This document shows, in pieces, positions 41,401 through 50,836 of a stretch of 64,000 nt of DNA. The DNA is from Beaufortia kweichowensis (taxonomy: Eukaryota; Chordata; Actinopteri; Cypriniformes; Gastromyzontidae). The number at the start of each line of letters is the position of its first letter. The stretch's first letter is position 1. Location: positions 21,211,795 through 21,275,794 of the forward strand of contig CM032795.1 of assembly GCA_019155185.1 (NCBI GenBank), given 5' to 3'. Both the position numbers and the translations under genes were made by a program. The notes under the pieces were generated by a model. It saw only the letters and a program-made list of their open reading frames with translations, searched no databases and was not told the DNA's origin.

Positions 41401-41550
41401 TATATTATGTAGTTTACACATTTTTGTGATCTGTGTGCTCATCTGATCTGTTTACTTTATGATTCATGTCAGATCACTGTTTGTTTTATATTATGTTATT
41501 TATACTTTTCAAGTCTGTTTGCATTTTCCTATATGGACACAGTCTGTTTT
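38432..41550 (+). other. ralgps1 3' UTR candidate and intergenic DNA
   Basis: No coding region is recognised. ralgps1 stops at 38431 and its 3' UTR should start here. AATAAA occurs at about 39842 and ATTAAA-like signals occur at about 38826 and 40635, so the true end cannot be fixed from sequence alone. Two short blocks (38950-38997 and 40571-40594) recur in order near 43.7 kb and are reported as a duplication. Confidence 0.4.
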
Positions 41551-42228
41551 TATTATGATCTCTTTCCACAGATTCAGTGATTTGTTTCGGTGTCTTTGAA
41601 GGTGTTGATAAGGTATGTGGCTATTCTATCACAGCAAAACTGAACAAAATAAAACAGTAAACAATTTGTTTTTCTAAACTGTATCAAAACACAACTTTTA
41701 TTCTTGCAACATGTACATGTCATGTCACATTTCCTTTAATGGTTTAAATATCTTTAAAGGTTTACAATGGATTTGTTATCCTACATAAATACAAGTAAAC
41801 AAGTCAGTCATGAAACTAGAGAAAGTAATCAAATTATAAGCAACAGCACAAATAAATACAGTCAAAGTGTTGGTCTAACAGTAGTTATAATGTACAGAAA
41901 TTGATCAAATGTAAAACGACACTGCATAATCTTTATCGTTTAAATTATTTGATTTCTTTTTAAGATGACAAAAGTTTCTTTCATTAAATCCATCAGCAGG
42001 ATTTAATAGGCTGCTGTCACTTTAAGACAGAAAGCGCTGGATCTAATCAACTGTTGTTTACCTTCAACTGTTTATGATCATATGAGTGTTTTGACATGTA
42101 TTTGTTTCAACATGTCTGTTCGGCGGAAGACAACATGAAAGAAAGCCCGTTTCATTGGGCTGAACGGTGTTGACGCGACTCAGTCTCTGTGAAGGTTCTT
42201 GTCCCGACATGCCAGCGTGAGTCGTTCG

Positions 42229-42257
42229 TGACGTCATCGCTGCAGCCTCTATAAAAG
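42229..42257 (+). promoter_or_regulatory. Core promoter of the 42.3-kb gene: CRE plus TATA box
   Basis: A full palindromic CRE, TGACGTCA, is at 42229-42236. A TATA box, TATAAAAG, is at 42250-42257. This would place transcription start near 42280, about 70 bp upstream of the first ATG at 42353. Distance and order are textbook for a regulated RNA polymerase II promoter. CREB/ATF control is inferred. Confidence 0.7.
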
Positions 42258-42352
42258 CGCACGCGGCGGAGAGAAATGATCATTCGACGACCGACAGTGA
42301 AAGTGACTAGAGAAGCATCACAGTGTGTCTAATACTGCTTTTGGCCAGTACA

Positions 42353-42442
42353 ATGTGTTCCAACGGCATCATGTGTTCCAACACTACAATGTGTTTCAAC
42401 AGCATCATGTGTTCCAACACTACAATGTGTTTCAACAGTGCT
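42353..42442 (+). repeat. Coding 18-bp tandem repeat, five copies (MC[S/F]Nxx)
   Basis: Units run ATGTGTTCCAACGGCATC, ATGTGTTCCAACACTACA, ATGTGTTTCAACAGCATC, then the second and a variant of the third again. Copies 2-3 and 4-5 therefore form a higher-order 36-bp repeat. Each unit begins with an in-frame ATG. Confidence 0.95.
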
Positions 42443-43165
42443 GACATCGTACACCTTTTAGAAGCAGTTTTCCCATGGTCCATACTGTTGGTAGTTATAT
42501 ATATTATAAATTTAGCTCTGTTTTTTTTGGTTTTATATCTGGCTACAGATTTGTATACGAGTTCTGGTCATCCTGACAATGAGATGGATGAGTTCACTGA
42601 TGAGGAACAGGAAGATGTGAAGAAAGAGGTTTGTGATGATGAGGTAGAGGAGTCTGAGGACACTGAGGTTAGGTACGATGGAGTTGAAACCTTCACCCAG
42701 TCAGTCTGTAAGTCACTAGATAAAGAGTCGAAGTGCATCAGGGAATCAGAGGATGTCTCTAGTCGCACCTCGATCTTTCACCGTGACTCTCTCGAGTGTT
42801 TGCGGGCTAAATTGCTCAGTCAGGAAGTGACCAGCACTGGTGAAGGAGCTTCAGAAGACCTCAAGCCATCAGAAGACCTCAAGCCATCAGAAGACCTCAA
42901 GCCATCAGAAGACCTCAAGCCATCAGAAGAACTCAAGCCATCAGAAGAACTCAAGCCATCATCTAGTGGCAAAGACAGTGAAGACTCACAGTTCATCATC
43001 AAGACTGAGTACCAAGTTGTTCCCCTACCTGAAGGGGAAGCATTAAGTGAAAGAATGCCAAAGGAACCTAAAAAGACAAAAGGAGTCAAGGGTTTCTTCA
43101 GGAGATTAAGGAAGGCACTGAAACAGGGGTTTACCTACTGCATTTCCGACTATACAGTGGAGTAA
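42353..43165 (+). CDS. Unrecognised intronless gene: predicted single-pass membrane protein with hexapeptide repeats
   Basis: One uninterrupted frame of 270 residues; I recognise no family. The first ATG is at 42353, and an extension upstream would need a non-ATG start. Residues 1-30 are five tandem hexapeptides of the form MC(S/F)N.., each an 18-bp unit and each starting with Met. Two carry an N-T-T sequon. Residues about 40-68 are strongly hydrophobic (VFPWSILLVVIYIINLALFF), one membrane span. Then comes an acidic region (EMDEFTDEEQEDVKKEV). Six tandem SEDLKP/SEELKP hexapeptides follow (42851-42958). The end is basic and amphipathic (KGVKGFFRRLRKALKQGF). A TATA box lies upstream and AATAAA at about 43444 downstream, so a complete transcription unit is present. 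Lack of introns could mean retroposition or recent origin. Function is unknown. Confidence 0.7.
   Translation: MCSNGIMCSNTTMCFNSIMCSNTTMCFNSADIVHLLEAVFPWSILLVVIYIINLALFFLVLYLATDLYTSSGHPDNEMDEFTDEEQEDVKKEVCDDEVEESEDTEVRYDGVETFTQSVCKSLDKESKCIRESEDVSSRTSIFHRDSLECLRAKLLSQEVTSTGEGASEDLKPSEDLKPSEDLKPSEDLKPSEELKPSEELKPSSSGKDSEDSQFIIKTEYQVVPLPEGEALSERMPKEPKKTKGVKGFFRRLRKALKQGFTYCISDYTVE
42851..42958 (+). repeat. Coding 18-bp tandem repeat, six copies (SE[D/E]LKP)
   Basis: Six near-identical copies of TCAGAAGACCTCAAGCCA. The last two have GAACTC in place of GACCTC, changing Asp to Glu. High nucleotide identity suggests recent expansion. Confidence 0.97.
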
Positions 43166-44291
43166 AATGAACATCATCAATCTAACATATATGTTAGATA
43201 ATGTACAGAAGAAAACATGAAAGAAACAATGACACATGGTGCATAAAATACCACAACCAGGGGAATTTATAGCACCGGTCTTATCTCTGGTCCAACCACC
43301 GCCAGTCTCTCATTACGCCTTGGTCCAATCCTGGTAGAGAGGAGACAACAGGAACATATCCACAACATACAATAATACGTCATAGACGTAACATATATTA
43401 ATGTTCCTTTTACAGAAATGTGCAAATTATCTTTCTGGTATGAAATAAAACTTTTTCAGCAAAGACATGTTTTTTGTGATTTTCTGATCATTTTGTTCAA
43501 TGCATCACTTATAATATTGATCCATAATACAAAAGCCCTTTTATTGTTGTTAAATGAAATGTTTTCCTCAGCTTTAATAAGACCTCAGTTGTTGCTTTTG
43601 ACAACAGCTCTCTATTAACTTTAATCAGATAAGTACCTTTAAATAAATACACTGTCACAGCAAATCTCACAGACAGACTTCACAAATCGCTTTCCTCCAA
43701 AAGCAGAAAAAGCTGAATTGTAGTCTGAAGCAGTGAGCCAGTGAAGTTTAGCTGTGGTTAAGAGAACAGATACATGTATGTACATACTTTGCTAAATGAT
43801 TTTTTAATTAAAAAAATGTATGATCTCTTTCCACAGATTGAATTATTTGTTTTTGTGTCTTAGAAGGTGATGATAAGGTATGTTCTTAACTGTATCAAAA
43901 CATCCAAAGCACATCTTTTATTCTTGCAACACATACATGTCAAATGTCTAATATTTCTGTTTCCCTTGATGGTTTAAAAATCTTTAAAGTTTTTTTGTGT
44001 TCATAAACATTAATTCTACATCATCTTTCATAAAACATAAAGCTAAAAGTGATTTACTATAAAAGTGAAAAGTATGACAAAATTATCCATAAAAATCAAC
44101 ATCCAAAATTTCTCAGTCACAACAATGAAGACAACCAAATATTATTAGCATAATGCTTTGCAAATAAATATATAAATATAGACACATCTGTGAGAAATTT
44201 TCAATTTTCAGTTTGGTTTGTCATTGAAACCCTCAAACACTGTTGGACTTTCAGTCACGATGTGTTTCTACACATTACTGGTTGATCTGGT
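43166..44291. other. 3' UTR of the 42.3-kb gene and duplicated fragments
   Basis: The 3' end of the intronless gene is marked by AATAAA at about 43444-43449. From 43719 to about 43990 the sequence is a shortened colinear copy of blocks at 38950-41760. The remainder up to the rhodanese stop at 44292 holds nothing coding. Confidence 0.6.
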
Positions 44292-45918
44292 TTACTGAGC
44301 TTCATGTTGAACCCAATCATTATATCCTCCAGTGTAATGACGAGCCCTGTAAAACACACAAACCATAATGTCTGATTTGTTTAAAAATTAATAAATACAT
44401 AAAAATTCTATAATTTCCATCATGAAAACTGGATTATTACTGTTAATATTTTTAAAGTCTGTAAAATATTTTACAGCTGAATACTACTAGAAATGTGTGG
44501 AATGCATGTATGCGCTTTCCTGTACGTTTTTGGTAAGAAAGAGGAAGTTTTGATCTCTAAGATCTACAGTGAGTTTTTACTATGCTGTTCATGACAACAG
44601 ATTCTTCATGTCATGACAGTATGTAAAATCCCCACAGGTACATACTGTACATTCATATCTACAGTATATCTGTGTGTGTGTTTGTACCTGGTGTATCCCA
44701 GAGCCCAAGCCGTCTTTAGAGCACTGAGGCTGCGAAGACCTTTCTGACAATACAGCACAAAGTCTGTGTCCTCTAGATTCGGCTTTGGGACTCTGTACCG
44801 CTCTCTGAAGTGATGTGGGTTTAGTCTCAGTGCCTGATCAATCTCTCCCACTAACACAATCAATAAAAAGATCACTCAAAATGTGTGTGTGTGCAGGTCT
44901 GGCTATGCTGTCTTCATTTCAGAAGCATGTGAGACTTACGTGGAATGTTGGCGGCTCCTGAAATGAAACCTGCTTCAAGCTCATCTGGATCACGAACATC
45001 GAAGAGTTGAACGCTTTCAGTGAACAACATGTGTTTTAACTGCTTGTATGTTACCACAGCATCTGTCCACACAAACATCATTTGATTTGAGCATTAACAA
45101 TCTACTGATGCTAAACTCTTATCTTATCTCGCCAAATACTTTTGAAGCCACTGCATAAGAGCCCTAAACATGAGATTGCCATGCTAAAAAATAACATTAG
45201 GAATTTTACTGGTTTCCATTACAAATACTATTATGAACCATCAGCTGTAAAACCAGTACAAAATTCCTTTATGTTGTGTGTTTTGGGTCTTATTCCAGTA
45301 GGATTTAATGGTGTTCTGTTGGATCCCATCCACCAGATAACATCCACCAGTAGAACTCATACATTACATTACCAGTAGACCCACAGAGAACATTATAGTT
45401 TCCATTAAAAACCGTATAATTCCTAATATAACCAGTAAGAACTGCTCTGATGGTTTATATTCTTTTTTCAGTAGTGACAGTCATTATGGTTTGCTGGCAA
45501 GTCGGTGGGTCTAAATATTGTTCATCATGTCTTCCTGGAAGCCTCCAAAGAAAAAAGGTATGCAAATCATAATTCATTAAATACATAAGAACACTCAAGA
45601 TTGTTACAGTAACTGCTGATGCAACTCAACTGCAACAAACACGATTGTTCCTATTTCTGAAGTCTTGGACCAGTGAGTCATTCTCCCTACGTGCATCCTC
45701 GCATGCTTACTGTTTAATTAATAAAACATGTTACATTTATCTGCTTACCTGTGTGAAGTATATAAGTGTTTACCTGCAGGTCTCTTGTGAGATGTATGAG
45801 TCCATTTATCGCAGTTATCAGCTTCATTGCAGTATTCAGATTGTTCTGTATTCTCTAACAGTAACACGAGCGCCACTATAAAGAATAAACCTGACCGCAG
45901 GTGTTTCATTTGATCCAT
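44292..45918 (-). CDS. TSTD1-like rhodanese (thiosulfate sulfurtransferase) with hydrophobic N-terminus
   Basis: Four exons: 45918-45774, 45062-44940, 44850-44688 and 44346-44292; 486 nt, 161 residues. The last three encode a single rhodanese domain: VTYKQLKHML, LFDVRDPDELEAGFISGAAN, then the active-site loop CQKGLRS with the sulfur-accepting cysteine, ALGYTRARHYTGGYNDW and a short tail. This matches TSTD1-type thiosulfate:glutathione sulfurtransferases, which pass sulfane sulfur to glutathione. Those are usually about 115 residues and cytosolic. Here the first exon adds about 48 residues with a signal-peptide-like core (SGLFFIVALVLLLENTE), then EYCNEADNCDKW. The start at 45918 is the first in-frame ATG; a second ATG three codons on is also possible. 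The N-terminal exon suggests a secreted or ER form, or a membrane anchor; this is inference. Confidence 0.85.
45280..45475. repeat. Dispersed repeat copy 1 (CCAGTAGGATTTAAT)
   Basis: Shares CCAGTAGGATTTAAT(G/A)GTGT, CACCAGATA, CCAGTAGA and the ATTATAGTTTC word with a second copy at 47360-47540. It lies in the first intron of the rhodanese gene. A short non-autonomous DNA element is likely. Confidence 0.6.
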
Positions 45919-46874
45919 GTCAGTATCCTGATCAAAATAAAGTTTAACTGCATGTAACTTTGACAGATCTAAAATAACGCTTTGTAATAGCGAATGTAAC
46001 TTTGTATCACTACGCAACTCCGTCGGATCACATTAGATTTTATTTGTTCACATATTGTAACTGGAGTGAGACCGGAAGTCATTTTTCCGCCGGGGGCGAC
46101 AGGCGGCTCAAGAAGGCAAATCCTCCATTCAGCCTCATTCAAATCTTAAAAGTTTTTCTCAAATATCGTTTCATTATTAATAATTACTTACTGACATGCG
46201 AATTAAACGTGTCCCAGGACTATGTGAAAATATGTTTTATTTGTAATTTATAATTGTAATATTATTATTCGGACTCGAGTCGTAGCTAGCCAATCAGAGG
46301 CAAGTATAGGCCTCTAAACCCCACCTACTTTATCTTTTTATGATGAGGCTAATCGCCATTCTACTTCATCTTTCTGAATGGGGGTGGGGCGTGTATAAAT
46401 TCTCTAATTTCATTGGCTATGAGACGACCATGCGTGAAAATCTACGTTTTAATCCAAGTTATAAAATACACCTTTCTAAAATGTTAAACAAATGTTGTAA
46501 ATAATTTCTATTGCAAGTCACCTTATAATCAATAAACAAGACAATATTCACCAACATGTTAAAATAACGGTTTAACAATTTGCTAATCAAATATATTAAA
46601 ATAGTAAACAGACAAAAACAAATGTTATAAATCGCATTAAACAAAAAATGGAAAAGGAAGAAACATGAAATAGGGTTACGTGTATTTAACGTTTATTGTT
46701 GTTGTCTAAAAGCTTTGTGTTTATGACTCCCCCTGTATCGCGGATAACATGGTACATTCCGCTGGTGGCTCACAGTCATATGATCTGAGTGCATAAATAA
46801 CGCGTCAGACCTGAGAGACTTGAGCAGACTAAACGTGATAATTTTATCTTCTCATAGATCAGAAATTTAGCGCA
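45919..46874. promoter_or_regulatory. Divergent intergenic region between rhodanese and cystatin genes
   Basis: The two genes diverge from this 956-bp region, so it should carry both promoters. An ATAAATA TATA-like element at about 46793 lies 80 bp before the cystatin ATG. No TATA box was recognised for the rhodanese gene. A GC-rich patch at 46060-46130 is of unknown nature. Confidence 0.4.
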
Positions 46875-48063
46875 ATGTCGGGTAAGATGGTTGGAGGAAC
46901 ATCTGAGGTAAAGCAGGCGACTGAGGAGGTGCAGAAGATCTGTAATGAGGTGAGAAACGGACGCTTGTGCTTTTGTTATGATGTTGCTTTTAGGTGAGCT
47001 CGACAAAGTATCGCGATAATATCCCGAATGTTTAGTCCTTTTCGAATCCTTCTCGCGATACTTTTATGTCATTCTCTGATCGGTCTGCGCAGAGCAGGGT
47101 AAAGTCTGACGCAGCTGATGTCACATGATTAGCTTTTTTACTTTAATAACGACGTGATCGTGTAAATGAACAATGTTGGATCTTAGCTTTTAATAAATCC
47201 AAGAAAATTTAACTTAAAATGACATGCAGCTGTGTTAGCGTACAATGTTGTTTGTGCAATAAGATGTCTTGTTAACGTTTATGGTTGTACTTCTTGTCGT
47301 GTGTTCTTTGTGTTTGTAACTTAAATTACTTATTTATTGTTGTCTTATATCTCTGTGTTGTCCAGTAGGATTTAATAGTGTTCTATTGGTTTTTCACCCA
47401 CCAGATAGTGAAAGTGACTTATTGATAGAACCCAATAACAAGTAGAAAACACAGAGACCATTATAGTTTCTATGAAAACCAATGCATTTCCCATTATGAT
47501 GATTAAATCCAGTAGAATTTCTGTAATAGTTGTTATTCCAGCAAGGCAAGCCCCACCCTTCCCCATTTGTAAATTCTCATGGTGGTTTCTAGCAACATTC
47601 ATAGTTTAGGAATGTTGTTCTGAAAGTTGACTAAATAACTCAAACAAAATGAACAGGGAAGAGAATATGTATTGGATTTCATGAAATAATATGATATTAT
47701 TTTGATGACATGTTTGAAGTTTGTTTGTTTTGTGTGTGATGTAGGTGAAGTCACAGGCAGAGGAGAAGGCTGGAAAGACGTTTGACGTTTTCATAGCCAA
47801 ATCTTATACAACACAACTTGTGGCAGGAACCAACTACTTCATCAAGGTGAATGAGTGTTTATTGTTGTGTGAGCACCTTAGAAAAATATCAGTAGAGGTT
47901 AAAGTTTTATGTGTGGTAATCTTTCTCTGTGCAGGTCCATGTTGGAGGAGATGAATATATTCATGTGAGGGTTCATAAGTCTCTTCCTCACAGCGGTGGG
48001 AAACTTCAGCTGCATGGAATACAGAGCTCTAAAGCTCATCATGACTCCATAGAATACTTCTAA
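46875..48063 (+). CDS. cstb: Cystatin B / stefin (cytosolic cysteine protease inhibitor)
   Basis: Three exons: 46875-46949, 47745-47846 and 47935-48063; 306 nt, 101 residues, the usual stefin size. The family inhibits papain-like cathepsins (B, H, L, S) in the cytosol and nucleus. All inhibitory elements are visible. The N-terminal glycine trunk is MVGGTSEVKQ. The central hairpin QLVAG (QxVxG type) is in TTQLVAGTNYFIKV. The second hairpin region is SLPHSGG. There is no signal peptide and there are no disulfide cysteines, as expected for type 1 cystatins. The end EYF corresponds to the usual terminal aromatic. AATAAA lies at about 48410-48419. It could equally be named cystatin A/B-like, because fish stefins do not split cleanly into A and B. 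Confidence 0.93.
47360..47545. repeat. Dispersed repeat copy 2 (CCAGTAGGATTTAAT)
   Basis: It begins CCAGTAGGATTTAATAGTG and ends near ATTAAATCCAGTAGAATTTC, giving imperfect inverted ends. It shares internal words with 45280-45475. It lies in the first intron of the cystatin gene. Confidence 0.6.
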
Positions 48064-48429
48064 ACAAACACAACAGTCTATCATACTGTACCAACATACT
48101 GTATTTGACCAATATCCCAATATTTAGCCATTCCAGTGCCTAAGAATTTTATATAATCAATGCATTGTTTGCTGTGTCCAAAATTTTTTGTGCTGAAATA
48201 CTTGCACATGATCATTCCATTTGTTTTATAAAAAAAGTAATATTACATTTTAAAAGACAAATATGTATTTGTATGATTTATGACATGTAACTGTATGAAC
48301 TGACATCAAAATATTGGACTGTATGTGCATTTTTATTAAAGGTCACGATCATCCATAAAAGCAAATGGAGAATCTGTCATCTCAGTCTGTCATCTCAATA
48401 CTTGTATAAAATAAATAAAGAAATGTTGG

Positions 48430-50750
48430 GATGAAGACATTTTTATTAAGTTACACAATCATCACATGTTGATTAGCAGCTTTTCACATTCATTTTGTGC
48501 TTCAAGAAACAACACAAACTGTATTCCTCATGAGGGACTAAATTCATGGATTGAGTTTATTGTAGAAGACCAGAGTCTTGGTTAAGATTTTCCATTTCTA
48601 ACAGTAATAAAAACCATTAACATTTTATATTCTGTGTTTGAATATGTTGAAGTAGTTACAATTATTTGTGGAAAATAGTCAAAATTCCATATCACCAAAA
48701 CTCACTTAAAATACTAAACATATAGGAAAAGGTTTTCATGCACAGTTGACATGATTTAGTCACTTCACACTAAAAGATGTGCGTTTATACATTAACCAAC
48801 ATTTGCTTAGATATTTATTGAGTTACAATGATTGAGTTACACAAATATTTTTATTACATCAGAGCAAATCTATTCACACCAGACTGATTAATAAAATAAA
48901 CAATCCTAACGCTTCAAGAAAATATCAACTTCATCACATTTAAAATCTTGAGAATAAATGTGGAGAAGTCTTTGTAATAATGATGTATATTAAGTACATA
49001 CACATGTCATCTACAAAGCATTCATGTTTGAGGACTGACTGTATTTTATGTTGTTCTACAAAACATAAAAGTCTCTTCAAGAAATGCTGAGTCAAGTTAC
49101 ATAAATTCTGCTCTTCTTCAAACCCACAATAAATTACAGAGAGCATCTGTGCATCATAAATACACCAGGATTTACACGTTACATGAAGCTGTTGCACACT
49201 TTATGGACATCTTTTACTCTTCATCATGTTGCTTTAGAGCTACTGAAGTAAAGAGAAATACACAGTTTCACACCAAATCATTTTATTTTAAACAAAAAAA
49301 ATCACATTTGACCATAATTTTGATTTCATGAGGAAGTTCCCATGAGGAAGTCCTGTCAGGCCATACTGCAGTCTTCATCTTACTCATTTTACTCAAATTT
49401 GCTGATGTTTTAAATGAAGAAGGCTTTGGGTAAGTCACACTTGAATGACTCACAGTGACAACCAGCACAACAAAAGTGTAAAATAATTCACTTCAAATTA
49501 CTCATTTATTCTTTTCTAACATTAATAATGAATTTCTAACATTACATGATGAAATCAAAAAGAGCAAAGACTTAGACTTTGTTTTGTACTTAAACAATGA
49601 TTGTTCACAGTAAATTGATTTCTTCATACATCTAAAAAACACTTTACACAACCAAAAATCTGCTGAAAAAGCTTTAAGCATGCAAGTATTTGCATTATAA
49701 AATGGCATTATAGCTGACCCAGAAACCCTCGAATGCTTGCAAACTTACATTAAACCTTATGTATATAATGTGAAACAGCTGTAAAGCCATATGACTAAAT
49801 TCCTCCAGTGCTTTTAAATAAAACTATAAAAGTGTCCTGCTGGGATTTTTACAGTGAAGGATGAAAATAATAATGTAAAGCTCATTATAACTGCACTGCT
49901 AACTTCATAATTACTGCACAAACCCAAACCAGAGATCAAAAACATTATCCAAATGCTTTTGGATGTCATGTGTGTGTGTTGTGCAGGACGGGTGAGGTGG
50001 GGATTGATGTAAATTGCTGACATTAGACTCTGTTCCAGGTTCCAGAAAGGCCCAGAGCAAAAGAGAGAGAGAGAGAGAGAGAGAGATAAGTCAACTGTTT
50101 GTTTCATCACCATGTTTGTGCTAAATATTGATGTTAGTTTCCAACCTAAAGCTTAATGCAGGCTACAAAAAACACACAAATCTATGTACACCAAGTCATT
50201 CTTGTTATTCTGTAACTGTAAATAATTGAATATACTTGCTTTGTAATTTAGGAAAGTTCTTTAAAAAAATGGGGGATGTTGAGGGTGTAATTTAAAATAT
50301 TATTTTTATTAACCATTTTAAAACATTTTTACCCTAATACCAGCTAAAACCACAAAACATCACAGAATGTCATTAACAAAAGAAGTTTCGTTAGGATGCG
50401 GGAAAACTATAATGTAAACTGATTACAAATTAAAGTTGCAAAATGTTAGATTTTCAGATTAATCAAGTTTTAACATGTTTTAAGGGAGTGTTTATGTCGG
50501 GTGTTGTCTGGGTATTTGTTAAATGTTGTATAGCAAAGCTGTTAAATGTGAAAAGGGGATCAATATTATACCCATGAGTGCCACATGTTCTCTAAACAAA
50601 TGTAGAAAAAAAAGAAAAAACGGATTTTATAGGACATTTTAGGCACTCTCCACTATAAAAACATGTAAAAATCATCAGCCAAACATTAATATAATAAAAG
50701 AAATGTGTGTGTGTGTTTGTCATATGTGTGTGTAAGGGGGTGTGTTTATA
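48430..50750. other. Intergenic DNA between cystatin and lipocalin
   Basis: No gene was recognised. AT-rich sequence with an (AG)n tract at about 50062-50088. The open frames of 60-100 codons have no domains or splice context. Confidence 0.55.
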
Positions 50751-50760
50751 TAACCTCATC

Positions 50761-50768
50761 TATAAAAG
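50761..50768 (+). promoter_or_regulatory. Lipocalin TATA box
   Basis: TATAAAAG lies 76 bp upstream of the ATG at 50837. This predicts transcription start near 50790 and a 5' UTR of about 45 nt. The ATG context GTAGCCATGG is a good initiation context. Confidence 0.75.
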
Positions 50769-50836
50769 AGCAGGCTGTGGGATCCAGCTCACTATTCAGA
50801 AGTTGAGATTCATTCAGACTGAGCTCTGCAGTAGCC

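Noticed and set aside
42323..42352. Extended start of the intronless gene at 42323
   Set aside because: That codon is GTG. The first in-frame ATG is 42353 and lies in the first repeat unit.
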